DNA of 64,000 nt from Parascedosporium putredinis (Eukaryota > Ascomycota > Sordariomycetes > Microascales > Microascaceae). Each line of letters starts with the position of its first letter. Positions within the stretch are counted from its first letter, which is position 1. Shown here piece by piece: positions 36,601 to 48,968 of the stretch. The position numbers and the translations under genes were made by a program. The stretch is taken from NCBI GenBank assembly GCA_949357655.1, contig CASHTG010000015.1, forward strand, positions 806,001 through 870,000, in the 5' to 3' direction. The notes beneath the pieces are model-generated. The model was not told the DNA's origin. It saw only the letters and a list, made by a program, of their open reading frames with translations, and did not search any database.

Positions 36601-36917
36601 GCACACCCCTTAGCTCTCTTCTCTTGTGCCCTGCGAGCTCGCTTCTTCTTCCACCATTTCGAAGAACGGACAAAAAGAGGCTGGCTGAAAACAAACAGTC
36701 CGCGCGAGAAGAAAGAGGCCAAACCGTCCAAAGGTTGACGAATCGAGGGACAACCCAATCTTCAGCTCTTCCCTTTTTGCTCTCACACACCCCATTACTA
36801 GGGAATCGGTAAACGGCTGTGCTGTAATAGCCCTTTACCCTTTATTATACTTATACCTTTTACTTTTTACTTTTTGCCCCATTCCTCTCTGGGGAGGAAG
36901 GGCCTCTCGATATCACG
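33621..36917. other. 3.3-kb spacer and ammonium transporter promoter
   Basis: No coding signal. CT-rich stretches and a poly-T run near 36437 lie within 500 bp of the transporter start. Two TGATAG sequences on the minus strand (36095-36100 and 36378-36383) match the HGATAR consensus of fungal nitrogen GATA factors. Confidence 0.55.
36095..36383 (-). promoter_or_regulatory. Candidate GATA-factor (AreA/NIT2) sites upstream of the transporter
   Basis: TGATAG reads on the minus strand at 36100-36095 and 36383-36378, 535 to 823 bp upstream of the start codon. Ammonium permeases are known targets of nitrogen GATA activators in fungi. The motif is short and common, so this is only a hint. Confidence 0.25.
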
Positions 36918-38882
36918 ATGACGGACGTGCAAACGGTGGATTTGGACTCCCTCAACTATGTGGTCAAGGTACCTTATAATGGCACGGGTCCGATGGGCGG
37001 GAACCCGCTCGAGGACAACATGAACATTTGGTATGAGGTGAGTCAAGACGGCAGAGTGCTACAGGGCAAAGATGGGGAAAGGAGACGTGCGGAGAGAAAA
37101 GAGAGATGGAGCCCAAGGCGACGACACACTCTTGCTAACACGTCGCACGTAGTCTGGAGATTTAGGTTGGGTAATCATGGCAACAGGACTCGTCTTGTTG
37201 ATGGTGCCGGGCATTGGGTAAGTTGGAGATCCTCAACGAAGCCCCTTCTTTTCCGCTGTTTTCTCGCATCTCTTTCTTCTTCTTCTTCTTGTTCTCTAGG
37301 TCTGAGCTATGATCACTGATTACCTTGCGGTATTATACAGATTCTTCTATTCGGGTCTCGCTAGGCGCAAGTCGGCCCTCTCCCTCATCTGGCTCTCCGT
37401 CATGTCGGTGGCCGTGACGTGCTTCCAGTGGTTCTTCTGGGGCTACTCCCTCACCTTTTCCCACACCGCGGGCCCCTTTATCGGCAACCTAGCCAACTTT
37501 GGCTTCCGCAACGTGCTCGCCGCGCCCTCGGTGGCCTCGGACCGGATCCCCGACCTCCTCTTCGCCGTGTACCAGGGCATGTTCTCCGCCGTGACCGTCG
37601 CCCTGGCCACGGGCGCCGTGGCCGAGCGCGGCCGCATGCTCCCCTGCGTCGTCTTCATGTTCGTGTGGGCCACCGTGGTCTACGACCCCATCGCCTGCTG
37701 GACCTGGAACCCCAGCGGCTGGTCCAACCGCATGGGCGGCCTCGATTTCGCCGGCGGCACGCCCGTCCACATCGCCTCGGGCTGCGCCGCGCTGGCCTAC
37801 AGCATGATGCTCGGCAAGCGTAGGGGTCACGGCACCCACGAGCTCAACTACAGGCCCCACAACGTCACGCACATCGTCATCGGTACCGTCTTCCTCTGGG
37901 TCGGTTGGTTCGGCTTCAACGCGGGCTCGGCTCTGGGCGCGAACCTGCGCGCCGTCATCGCCGCGGCCGTGACGAACCTCGCGGCGTGCGTGGGCGGCAT
38001 CACCTGGTGCGTTTTGGATTATAGGCTGGAGAGGAAGTGGTCGACCGTGGGCTTTTGCTCGGGCGTCGTGGCCGGCTTGGTTTCCATCACGCCTGGCTCC
38101 GGTAAGTTTTGTCTGTTTGCAATACGTAGTACACACACACATACAAAAGAAAGAAGGAAAGAGAGAGAGTTTCCTTCGGGTAGACTTTCTCCTTCTCTCT
38201 TCCCCATCTCTATACCTATTATCCGGCCGATTTCTTTTCTTGATTACCATAGGAGCAAAGGCTAACTCTTCGTTGGATCAGGCTACGTTCCCGTATGGGC
38301 CGCCGTCGTATTCGGCGTTCTCGGCGCAGCATTTGCCAACTACGGCACCAAACTCAAGTTCATCCTCCAGATCGACGACGCGCTCGACATCTTTGCGGTG
38401 CACGGCATCGGCGGCTTGGTCGGCAACGTCTGCACGGGGCTCTTTGCGTCGCGCGAGATCGCCCACCTCGACAACGTGCAGCTCATCCGCGGGGGTGGCT
38501 CGACCGGCACTGGATGCAGCTGGCCTACCAGCTCGCCGACTCGTTCGCGGGCGGGGCCTACTCCTTTGTCGCCACGTGCGCGATCCTCTTCGTCATGAAC
38601 CTCGTGCCGGGCCTGCGCCTGCGCGCGGCCGAGGAGTCGGAGATCCTGGGCATCGACGACGCCGAGATTGGCGAGTTCGCCTACGACTACGTCGAGCTGA
38701 CCCGCGAGGTCCTCGTCGACGTGGAGAACGAGGCGGGCAGCGTGCGGTACTCGGCCGACGCGGGCACTTTTGCTCCCTCGAAAAGCACGACAACCCCTCG
38801 CCGACCGGGCGAGGGGGTTTTCGCTACGGGCAGCCATCGCATGCGAGATGAAAGCCCGGTAGCAGGGCCATCGTGGGGGTAG
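36918..38882 (+). CDS. MEP: Ammonium transporter of the Amt/Mep family
   Basis: A plasma-membrane trimeric permease for ammonium. Exons are 36918-37037, 37153-37217, 37341-38101 and 38282-38882; with one restored base they total 1548 bases, 515 residues, the usual size. Recognisable segments are GDLGWVIMATGLVLLMVPG and FFYSGLARRKSALSL (first helices), AVAERGR, and WSNRMGGLDFAGGTPVH, which contains the first pore histidine. The second pore histidine is in FAVHGIGGLVGNVCTGLF. The C-terminal cytosolic tail starts at the conserved ESEILGIDDAEIGEFAYDY, the region that gates neighbouring subunits in this family. The slip is a missing G in 38491-38495; filling it gives IRGGWLDRHWMQLAYQ. It cannot be told whether this is the high-affinity sensor type (Mep2) or another paralogue. 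Confidence 0.97.
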
Positions 38883-40163
38883 GAGGCAAGGGGAAGGGTA
38901 AGGAGACGAAGCAGGCCAAGGACGGGAGTGGATACGGTTACGGGATCTGTAAGATTTGGTTTTTCATGAAATGGGCTCGGGCGGCGGTGGGTGATGATGG
39001 TTTTTTTGCGCAAAACGATGGGATGGATATGAGATGCAGAACGTCCCCCGCGATCGTTTTTTTCTTTCTTTCGGTTTCTTCTTCTCTCTCGCACATACAC
39101 ACACGCACATTCTCTTCTTCCTTTCTTTTTTTCATGTTTTATACTTTTGTCCAGACTCCTGTATGTTGCTGTAGGTTTCTTGTTTCTAGCCTGTACATCT
39201 TTAGAGAAAAATACCCATAATCTTCTTCTTTCGATAACCGACTAGGATTATCCTGCCCTTTCCCAAGTCTCTAGACATTGCGTCCCCTCATCCCTCGAGC
39301 TGTTATCTTCGGGAAGGCTCGATGGATAGACGACCACGATATATACTTCGATGTGGATTTTGACCTTGGGAAGGTGCGGTTTCAAGATGGCTTGACAAAC
39401 TCTCTCCGTGTTATTTGGATGCTCGTACAATGGATTACTCAACTCTGTCTGGCCAATTGCCTCAGCCACAGACTACAACGGATTAGTTCTGAACGAAACA
39501 CAACACAACGGGTTGATCAGTTCGTGGTGTGAAATATCCGTGGTTGCCTAACATTGTTCCATTGATTGGACCCCCGCCAAGTTTTGACGACGTTCAACCT
39601 TGGGGAACGCCAACGCAGCTCCATGACCGCGTTCAATGCACCATGCAGGTATCATGTATGGCGCCTGTGGATGGATTCACGTCTCGTTTAATAGCGCAGC
39701 CACTGGAGGCTTTTATTACTTGACCAGGGATCGTTGATCATCGCCAACCAACTTACTTGGACAACACAACCTCCACCTCACTTGACCTCAGCTTTCCCTC
39801 AGCTCATGCCCTGCCTAGCGGACCCCTCATATTTCTTCGTCGCATGACATTCGCCTACATCTGGAGGTTGTTTAGGTATTTATATCACCTCTCTTAGCAT
39901 CGCTCCATCCAACTTTCTTCGACTTCATTCGACTTCATTCAACTTCCTCAGGGCCATCTCCGCTAGCCAGTTCCCGATGGCATACTCGCCGTGAATTTTG
40001 CCATCGCGCCGGGAGGAACTACTTGCATTCTCACCCACCCCAGCCCATGCCACTGCAACAATCTCGGGAGCTCTGTTCGCCCATTCTTTAAGACTTCATT
40101 GATTTGTTCAAAGAAAGGAAAATAAAAGAAATTTGAGGGGATCATCACTGGGGTTCTTTGGTC
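38883..40163. other. Spacer upstream of POL4
   Basis: 1.3 kb without coding signal: the transporter 3' UTR (T-rich, 39055-39130) and the POL4 promoter. A 10-bp unit TTCGACTTCA repeats at 39918-39937 with a third degenerate copy. Confidence 0.6.
39918..39947. repeat. 10-bp tandem repeat in the POL4 promoter
   Basis: Two TTCGACTTCA units and a third degenerate one, about 220 bp before the POL4 start codon. Confidence 0.75.
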
Positions 40164-42744
40164 ATGGGATCGGAGAGCGGGAGCCAGGCCATCTTAGAAA
40201 AGCACAAGTACTTCCACCAGCTTGACTCGATTTTAGGAAGGAGAGCCTACGACGCCGATGTGAGTTCTGATGAGGACGAAGACGACGCCTTTGACGAAGA
40301 GGAAGAGGCTCTCCGGAGAAAGTGCCGCGGGTTTCTCAAGGACGCGCATGCGCCCACGCGCCGCATAGCAACTCCTTTGAACTCATCTCAATCCTCTCTC
40401 TCGGCGTCCCAGACCCGGCCTGGGGTACCTCCCAAAAGGGTTGTCTCTGCCCCTTTACCTACCACTATTGCCATAGAGGCTACTCCGGTGAGCGAGCATC
40501 CGCGGAAGCGCGCCGGAGAGGCTGCCGTGATAGACTTGACGGCTTCATTTGTTGAAGAGACCCCCGTCCCCATTCCTGAAACCGTCATCCCCGCCGTCAA
40601 AGGCCCCGCGCACTACATAGGAGCGAGACTACGCCCTTGTTACGCAAGAGGACGGCCGCTGCTACTCTCCTCAACTTGGAAAACGACTCGCCCTCTATAT
40701 CCTTGGCCATGAAGAAGCGTAAGAGGGCTGAAGGTGCGATCCGCATGGTGCCTGAGGCAGATCGAATCTTCTCCGGCTTGCGCTTTTTTACATTCCTGAC
40801 AACGACGTCGCCCCATTGAGGAGGGCCCGTATAACCAAAGCGCGGGAGCACGGAGCTGCTTGGACAAGGGATATGGCTGAGGCCACCCACATCGTCGTAG
40901 ACAAGCACCTCAAATTCGCTGATATCGCGGCAACTTTGGAGACCCGCCCCACCTCCGAGGACGCTGCCCTTGTCAACGACGAATTCCCCCTCGATTGCAT
41001 CTCTTTTAAACATCTTCTTAATCCCCGCCAGCTCAAGTATCGGGTCGCCGGCGACCCTAGTGGAGTGGCCACTGGGGAAAAGCCCGAAGACTCGACATCT
41101 CCGGGCAAGACGACAGTCGCCCGGAAGCAGAGGGATTCGCCGCCCCTGAGGCACCCGCACGCCAACGCAAAGATATGGACTCATCTGCCGAATTTTGGTA
41201 CCCAGTCCCAGGACTCCGGGCCCCCGCCACCCCTTGAGGACCCGGGTTCCGGTGCCCAGCTTGACCCAACGCGCGACCACATTGTGATCTCTGACGACTC
41301 GCAACCGGTGCCGGTACCGTCGAGCGTCGAGGCATCCATGTTGGTCCCCAACCCCCAGCCCTCCACGACAAAGGGAAAGCCCCCGCCAAGCCAAAAGAGG
41401 ACCTTGTCGGGGACGAGCTCTCGGGCTATATCAACATGATGCAGCAGTATAGAGCCCTTCCGCTTGATGATGAGCTTGAAGATGAGGGCGGTGAAGATGA
41501 CGCTGCCACCACCATCGTCGCCTCCGACGATGACAACCCGGGCAAAGGGTCTAGCTCCGAAGAAGAAGAGCTGCGGAGGAAGACTCGCCGCACCACCTCG
41601 GCAGCCGCCGCTAAGCGCGTCAAGAAGAGTCTCAAGTTTGAGGAGCGTTTTGCCTGCAACCAGGGCGGCACCCGAGACAAGGCTGACGAGTGCCCCAACG
41701 CACGCACCGTGGAGGTGCTTCAGGAAATGTGCACCTACTACACGCGCATGAACGATACCTGGCGGACCCTTGGGTATCGCAAGGCCATCAAGACTCTCCA
41801 GCGCCAGGACTCCAAGATTCGCACCGCCGAGGAGGCTCGCCTACTACCTAATATCGGGGACCGCCTCGCCCTCAAGATTGAGGAGATTGTCACCACCGAC
41901 AGGCTGCAGAGGCTCGAGTACGCCCACGCTGAGCCCCTTGACGCGGTCCTGCAGCTGTTCCTCAACATCTACGGCGTCGGGCTGTCCCAGGCGAACCAGT
42001 GGATCGCTCAGGGTTTCCGGACCCTCGACGACCTGCGCGACAAGGCCAAGCTTACGCCCAACCAGCGCATCGGCGTGGAACACTACCACGAGCTCAACAC
42101 GCGCATCCCCGCCGCGAGGTCGAGGCCCTCGGCGACTTTGTCAAGAGCGCCGCCCGGCGACTCGACCCGGCCGTTGAGCTCATCGTCGGTGGGAGCTATC
42201 GCCGAGGCGCCGAGTCCTCCCACGACATTGATTTCATCGTCACCAAGGCCGGCACTAGGACCACCACCGACCTCGCTCCGTTCCTGGCCAAGCTGCTCGC
42301 CCGCCTCGAGGCTGATGGCTTCATCGTCGCTACCCTCGCTGCATCTCGTACCCGAACCGACCCAAGCAAGTGGCATGGCTGTTGCGTCCTCCCGATGGCC
42401 TCCCCAGACCCGCAAATCGCGAACCCCGACCAGGCCACGGCCGCCACCACGGCTACCCGGAACTCACCCATCTGGCGGCGCATCGACTTCCTCCTCGTCC
42501 CCGAGACGGAAATGGGCGCCGCCCTCATCTACTTCACCGGCAACGACATCTTCAACCGCAGCATGCGCCTCCTCGCCTCTCGCAAGGGCATGCGCCTGAA
42601 CCAGAGAGGCTTGTACGAGGGCGTCATGAGGGGCCCGGCCGCCAGAAGCTCACAGAGGGAACGCTGGTCGAGGGCAGGAGCGAAAAGAGAATCTTTGAGA
42701 TTTTAGGTGTGCAGTGGCGCGAACCTCATGAGAGGTGGTGTTGA
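40164..42744 (+). CDS. POL4: Family X DNA polymerase with BRCT domain (Pol IV)
   Basis: Family X polymerases fill short gaps in base excision repair and non-homologous end joining. The gene has no intron; adding five missing bases gives 861 residues. A disordered acidic N-terminus leads to a BRCT-like domain (coded about 40785-41040, with WTRDMAEATHIVVDKHLKF), a Ser/Pro linker, then KAPAKPKEDLVGDELSGY and the catalytic part. That part has a helix-hairpin-helix (LLPNIGDRLALKIEEIV), the nucleotidyltransferase motif GGSYRRGAESSHDIDFIVT with two catalytic Asp, WRRIDFLLVP with the third Asp, the sugar-gate region FTGNDIFNRSMRLLA, and the typical end EKRIFEILGVQWREPHER. Slips lie in the runs at 40634-40636, 40784-40789, 41373-41375, 42107-42110 and 42634-42636. 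The long acidic linker (coded 41455-41600) is unusual. Fungal Pol4 is usually shorter. Confidence 0.94.
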
Positions 42745-43281
42745 TGCACCGAGGCACGAACGTTACCGGAGCGTATGCTCTACCTAAGGGCCAAGCTGCT
42801 GTTCTTGCGTATATATACGCACATACACTACGAACGAGAGAGGGGGAGAGCGAGTTCTTGGACGTTAGGTTTGTGCATTGTAAGATAAGTACGATAAGTA
42901 CGCTCGTGGTATCTTGATTCCAACAAGAAAAAAGTAGGAAAAAAACAAAGAGTAACCTTGGATCACCAAGCTTAAAACGTACCCAAGGTCAGAAGTCATA
43001 AACAAACAATAGATTCAATGTCCCCTTTGCGCAAACCGTGGATGAAAAAAAGCAGCCGAACCAAACCTAAATGAAAATGTTGATGTAGGTTCTCTGATGG
43101 TAATTGAACTCTTTCAACCCCCAAATCGCTCTAGAAAAAAAGGAAAAAAGCCCTTTCTGGACACTTGTTCCAGTCGTCTCCCATTTCTTCGTTCTGGTGC
43201 CTTCCTATGGTATACAACGACACCATCACCCCGGGGGTTCTTTTTTGCACTATAGCCGTCCCTCGCGCCCACGCACTCCTC
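42745..43281. other. Convergent spacer between POL4 and SEC10
   Basis: 537 bases between two stop codons; presumably overlapping 3' UTRs. It contains a perfect 16-bp palindrome at 42807-42822. Confidence 0.6.
42807..42822. repeat. Perfect 16-bp palindrome TGCGTATATATACGCA
   Basis: It reads identically on both strands and lies 63 bp after the POL4 stop. It could be part of a 3' end signal or a protein-binding site; neither is shown. Confidence 0.75.
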
Positions 43282-45976
43282 TCACAAGCCTGCTAGGACA
43301 CTCTGGATCCCCACCGAGGAAGAGTCGTCCCTCTTCTGCACAAACGCCTTGAAATCGGCTTTGGCGAGCTTCCGGCCCACGGCGCCGGCGGGCGCCGACG
43401 TCAAGTTCCTCGACTTCTCCCTCAGGGCTTCGGGCCCGACGATGAAGAGGGAGCCGACCTCGGTGAGGACCTCGACGCCCGTCTCCACCTGTTTGGTGAG
43501 GGACCAGCTCTTGAGGGTGGAGACGTACTTGGACAGGTCTTGGGTGGCCATGAGGCCGCCCGTGGCGTTGACCTGGAACTTTTGAAGTGGTCAAAGAGGA
43601 GTTTGAGCACGGCGAGGGCGAGTTCGCTGCTAAACATGTCGAGGTTATGGCCGTCGACGGCGAGGCGCGCCTGATTGTTGACGCGGGACAGGAAGGTGCA
43701 AATGGCGAGGCAGGTGGCGGTCTGGAGAGAGTCGAGCTCGCCGTCGCGGGGGCGGAAGTCGAGCTTCTTCTGGCCGTTGAGGGACTTGGTGACCCAGTTG
43801 GACACGACGGTGACGGTGCTCTTCATCACGTTGTTGGTCTTGGCCTCGATGCTCTCGATGCCGGTGCGTTTCTGGGCCTCCATGTTCCGCCGGACCGTGG
43901 TGTTGGACTCGGCGAGGCGGATAAGCACGGTGGAGATGAAGCGGTCCATGACGTTGGTGATGGTGACGGCGGGTCGGATCAAGGGGAGGTACGTCATGTC
44001 GGGCTCGACCCTCGAATTCTCCTGCGACACCGCCTGGTCCAGGGCGGCTTCGAGGGCTGTCTCGACGTAGACCTGGCCCATGCTTTTCAGGAGGAGGTTG
44101 AGGAGTATGCTCACGTCCTTGGGCGTCTCGCTGGCGGATCCGAGCTCGAGGGCTCTGCGCACGCTCTCGGCGAGCCACCTAATCATGCGCTTGGCGTACT
44201 CCATGCTTAAGACGCCGTCCTGCTCCGAGACTTCGATCTCGTTCTTGGACTGGTCGTCCTTGAGGCCGGCAATGCGCAGCATCATGGCCTTTGGGTGACT
44301 GTGAGATCCGAGGACTCCAGACGCTCCATGTAGGCGTCCTTGGCCGTGGCGAGGAGCTGGGTGCCCTGCTGGGCGAGCGAGGCCATGAACCCGGTGGGCT
44401 TTTTCCTGCGCGAGTGGTAAATGGTAAACTTGAGCAAGAGCGAGGAATAGAGCTCCTCCAAATTCTTCTTCTCCCGGCCAATGTACGAGTTGCCGACAAG
44501 GTACGGCACAAAGAGCTCCTCGAGCTGCTGATCGAGGGTCTGTGAGATTTGGGCTGAGCATGGCTCCGGGTGCTCTGTGAGGCCATGGGACTTGAGGTCT
44601 TCGATAAGGGAATTGATGTAGCTGCGCGAGGAGTGTAGGGTCCGCAGGAAGGCGAGCGAGGAGATGGAGTCGGCCTTTTCGAGGACGGCCTCGAGTCTTT
44701 GCTGGATCGACTGCTGGAAGACGCGCTGGATGAACTTGGCTAGGACTGTCTCGTAGTAGGGGAACGCTCGCTTGATAATGAAGGACTCTTCCTGCATGAC
44801 GATCTTAACCTCATCCACAAGAGACTGCAGGCTCGGTTCGACACCTGGCGATTCCGAGTCTGGATCCGCAATGGCCTCCCAAGCACTGCTATCAGCGGTA
44901 ACCTCGTCATTGACGAGCTGGTCGCGGTCGATGAAGAACTGGTGTTGGTTGACAAAGGCCGCAATGACGCTGGCGCCGCCATTGAAATCATGCAGCACCT
45001 TGGTGCATTCCAGCATGTCGTCGAAATTCTGCCGGCGGTAGCTATTGTTGAACTGTTTAAGCAGGTCCTGCTCCAACGTCTCGCTAAACTTCTCCAAAAT
45101 CTCCCTCGTGTTGTGGCCCTTGGGCGCCAGAGCCGCGGTGCCGGATGACCCGTTTCTCAGGCCGTTGGTCTGGCCCCACGAGATGGGGTCGAGGCGGCGG
45201 CTGATGCGCATCAGCTGGCGGGAGATGACGGCGCAGCGAACCTTACTGTCGGCGTTTCCTTGCTTCTGGATGTCTTCCAGGGAGGTCAACTGGCCCGTTT
45301 CGCTGAGCTCTTGCCAGCAGCGGATGAGGAAGCCGGCATCACGGGCGCGGCGGCGCTTCCGGTCGAGCTCCTCGAGGCGCTCGCCAATCTGGACAGCAGC
45401 GTTTCCGCCAGCGGTATCCCGCGCGCTTTCCGAGGTGACTTCGGTGCCGGGGTTGTTGAGGGAGATGTTGAGGGTTTCAAAGGCTTCTATAGATTGGTCG
45501 AGCTTTCGGCCGAGAGTGTCGAGTGTCTGGTTGTGGGAGACTTCGGCGCGGCGGACCTGGGATGTGAGCTCGGATTCCCTCTCCTGGAGGTCTTCGGAAA
45601 GTTCTGCGAGCTGAGCCAAAGCATCTGAATCGAGGGGCGGTTAGTACGCGGCGACCAAGACTACTTTCTTAGGTAGCTAGGGCAGAAGGGAAACTCTGAG
45701 AAACTCTAGGGGTGGGGGTGAAAGGGCGAGAGGGAGGGAGGGGTGACGCGGTAGTCGGGTGGCGGACAGGGCAGGCCTACTTTCGAATGTACGGATGAGG
45801 GGTTTAGGATCGAACTGGACCTGGGCCGGTCCCGATCTTCGGTTGGCCGGTACGGCAGTGTTGGCGAGGTCATCGATGAAATCGCGAACGGTAAAGTCTT
45901 TGCTCGAGAAGTCCTCCAAGCTGAAACTGGGCCCTCTTGGGAAGAGGGACTTGGCGGAGGACCCTGCCCGCTCCAT
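43282..45976 (-). CDS. SEC10: Exocyst complex subunit Sec10
   Basis: Sec10 is one of eight exocyst subunits that tether secretory vesicles to the plasma membrane at sites of polarised growth, here the hyphal tip. Exon 1 is 45976-45781, exon 2 is 45624-43282, with a 156-bp GTAGGC...CAG intron; with two restored bases they total 2541 bases, 846 residues, the usual fungal length. The protein begins SLFPRGPSFSLEDFSSKDF, typical of filamentous fungal Sec10, followed by KPLIRTFENALAQLAELSED across the junction and a coiled-coil segment (QERESELTSQVRRAEVSHNQ), then the helical rod. Slips are a missing A in the runs at 44290-44292 and 43580-43583; filling them gives VTQKAMMLRIAG and DHFKKFQVNATGGLMATQDL. 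It faces POL4 tail to tail and NUS1 head to head. Confidence 0.95.
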
Positions 45977-47717
45977 TGCCGGTTGATTCTGTTCAGGAGA
46001 CGGGGCGTACCATTGCGATTGAGGAGAGGCGGAGGGGAAATGCGCAGAGGGGGAAAGGGGAGCTCGTGGGCGGTTTCTGTTTGCGATGGGTGTGGTTATT
46101 GGAGGGAGGTTGTCTGAGCCCGTGCCCGTCAAGATCCCCAGTAATAACACAGTGTGCTTCAGTCTATTTGGGTTGGGTTCAACGTTGGTGGGGTTCAGTT
46201 GGAAACAGGGGTCAATTGTTCTGTGCCTCAAGTGGAGGAACATCGAGCTTCGAAAGCTTCGATTCGAGGAAACGATGTATAGGCTCAGTGGGCAGCGTGC
46301 TAAAATTGCCTAAAATTGATCCCTTCCTGGCTGGCTAGCTGTGGGATTTCTTCGATGACACTGGCTTGATACATTTCAAATTGCTACACGGAATGTACCG
46401 TGACTGCACTCTAAGCTCCGGCCCCAAGTCCTCATCCGCCACTTTTTGGTAGCAGTGCTTTCCCCGCACTTTGTCGGCTCGAAGCTAGAGGGCGACGACA
46501 GAGGTACAGGCTTGACAGGCTGGAACTAGCAACTAGATCAATTCCCTTGAACAACTTGAACCATCTCGACGGGTCAATCGATAGTACTTCGTATCATAGA
46601 TGGGGCAAGCCCACTCCCATCACCTCTGCTAAAATCTCGAGGTCGCCAACCATCTTCGTATGGTGGGGAGGCTGCGTGAGGGCAGTTGGAAAATATCTAT
46701 AATTCCAAAGAAAAAAGAAAAAGAAGGAAACAAAAACGAGTCCAAATCCAACTCATTAGCTTGGTTTTCCTTGGCCGCAAGGGTCCATCCCTCTTCCTCG
46801 TTCAGTTGAGCAAATCAAGGCAAAGCAAGGAGGCCCAGTCTTTGGGGCTAATGGGCCCATTAGCACCATAAGAGGATGCGGAAACAGCGAATGAACCGAG
46901 GCCGCACCCCTTCCAGCGGTCGAGGCTCGCAGCGCCACGGTGCAATTCGTAAAAGAATGACGTGTGCCAGGGCGATCTTGATCAGATTTGTCGCCGCATA
47001 TCCGCTGCTGGTTCCTTGAGCTCGTCCAACACTTCAAGTGCCCGGGTGCAATATCACGGCGACCCAAGCCGAAACTAGGACTATTATAAACATCCCTTGT
47101 TGAAAATTGTTGAAAAAGAACACCTGGCGCAACAGCAACGAAAAAGTAAAAAGAAAAAAAAAGATAGCGGAAAGGGAAAGGGGACGAAAAAAGCAGAGTT
47201 ACAGCGGCGCGCTCGAGGCTTGGCGGCTATCGTCGTGAAGCTGAAGCTGATTTTAATGGCCTGTGAACGTCACGTGTTTTTGCTTGTCCGACGTAGCTGT
47301 TCTTTCCATGCTTCTTGTCACCAAATGCATCTCGACAAGGAAATAATACGAAGGAATCCGGTGTGTAGGAGGGTAACCAACTTTTCCCACTGCGCCACCA
47401 TCATTACGCGCGACTCTCTTCTCTCGAAGCTCTTGTTTGCGCTTCTAGTTATAAATCTTGGAGGGGCCCGCTTGCACCTCGCCGTCCATTTTCTGTCTTA
47501 GAGCTCAACGAGTCTCCTAGACCTGTCTTCGACACTAACAATATTCCCAACGACCCGCGACCCTGACGATCCATTCCCCTGCGCGCGCTCGCTACTACCG
47601 ACTCGCCCGACCCGACCGGCCACAAGTGAGAGAGGCTGCTCATACGTCCCACAAGACGCACTCTCATTCCTATATAACTCCCTAGAAAACATATTCTTCG
47701 GACGATTTCGAGCCCTC
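45977..47717. other. Divergent promoter region SEC10 / NUS1
   Basis: 1.7 kb with no coding signal. A TCACGTGT E-box-like sequence occurs at about 47270-47277. Nothing else was recognised. Confidence 0.6.
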
Positions 47718-48968
47718 ATGGCGTTAAATTTGCGAGACCGCCGTCTCTACCGGGAAGATGAAAAGGCGAACCACCGCCTCCTGAATGATGACCAACGGCA
47801 ACGCCTCCTCGATGTTCGTTTTGGCTCCTTCCCCCCTTTCCTCCTCCCCCACATGTGAAGCGCGCATGATAATCTGCCTCTGCCGTGGACTTCTCACCTA
47901 ACCGACAAGAATAGGAGTATATGCCCCCGCCTCCACCTACCTCGACCGTCGGAAAGAACAAAGTTACCAAGGCGTGGGACACCAAGTCGCAAAACGCCCG
48001 AAACTCCCACCTTGGCGTCCGCCGCTTCCTCAAGAGCCAGCTCCACCTCCTGATATTCACCCTCCTGCACTCCTTCTTCTCCCTGTACGTCAAGACGCGG
48101 CAGACATGGAACAAGGTCTGCTACAGGGTATCGTCCATCATTTCGTACCACCACCGAACCCCCGAGCTCATCGAGAACGACGTTCGCAGTCTGCGCCAAA
48201 AACCCGAGCACCTCAGCGCCGTGCTCAACATGCACGAAGATGCGAGGGCTACGGAGCTGGAAAGGCTCGTGAACGAGGCCGCCGACATTGCCGTCTGGAC
48301 GGCGTGCGCGGGGATTCCCATGCTCTCCATCTATGAGCGATCCGGTACGTGGCCTCCGCACCTCCCCTCCCCTCCCCCAAGACACCTTTTTCGCCAGGTC
48401 GCCCCCTTGTTCCTCGGCTCCGCCATATTTCTACACGCCGTGCTATTCTTGTACTAACAGAGGGATGCCCGGCCTTTAGGTACACTTAAGCGATACCTAC
48501 CCCAAATTCACCAAGCGATCCTCCAACGGTTCGCCTCGTACTTTGGCGAGCAGTACCCCGGTCTGACGGTGACCGCGCCTCACACCGAACCTGTGGACTC
48601 GGCGCCCATGGGCGGCAGTGCCCTCGAAGGCAAGCTCAAGCACCTCAACATCATGTTCATCTCGTACAAGGATGGGCGGGAGGCCATGGTCGACCTGACC
48701 AAGACCCTCGCAGAGATGTCGCAAAAGGGCAAGCTGAACCCGGCCGACATCCACATGGACCTCATCGACGCGGAGCTCTCCGAGGGCATCATGCCCGAAC
48801 CTGACCTTCTCCTCCTGTTCACCCCCACGTCGAGCTCTTTGGCTACCCCCTTGGCAGATCCGTCTCACGGAAATCTTCCACCTGCCAGACAACCAGGGCG
48901 TCGAGTACCAGGTCTTCATCCGTGGCCTGCGAAAGTTCGCCGCCGCGCAGATGCGCCGCGGAAAGTAG
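47718..48968 (+). CDS. NUS1: Cis-prenyltransferase accessory subunit Nus1
   Basis: Nus1 (NgBR in animals) pairs with the catalytic Rer2/Srt1 subunit to make dehydrodolichyl diphosphate for protein glycosylation at the ER. Exons 47718-47813, 47915-48344 and 48480-48968 total 1017 bases with two restored bases, 338 residues. An N-terminal charged region (RRLYREDEKANHR) is followed by a membrane segment (SQLHLLIFTLLHSFFSLYV) and then the cis-prenyltransferase fold (WTACAGIPMLSIYERSG). The conserved end MPEPDLLLLFTPHVELFGYP...PWQIRLTEIFHL...YQVFIRGLRKFAAAQMRRGK includes the C-terminal Arg-x-Gly motif needed for activity in eukaryotic cis-prenyltransferases. Slips lie in the C runs 48822-48826 and 48846-48850. 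The first donor is an atypical GTTCGT, but the phases fit. Confidence 0.92.
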
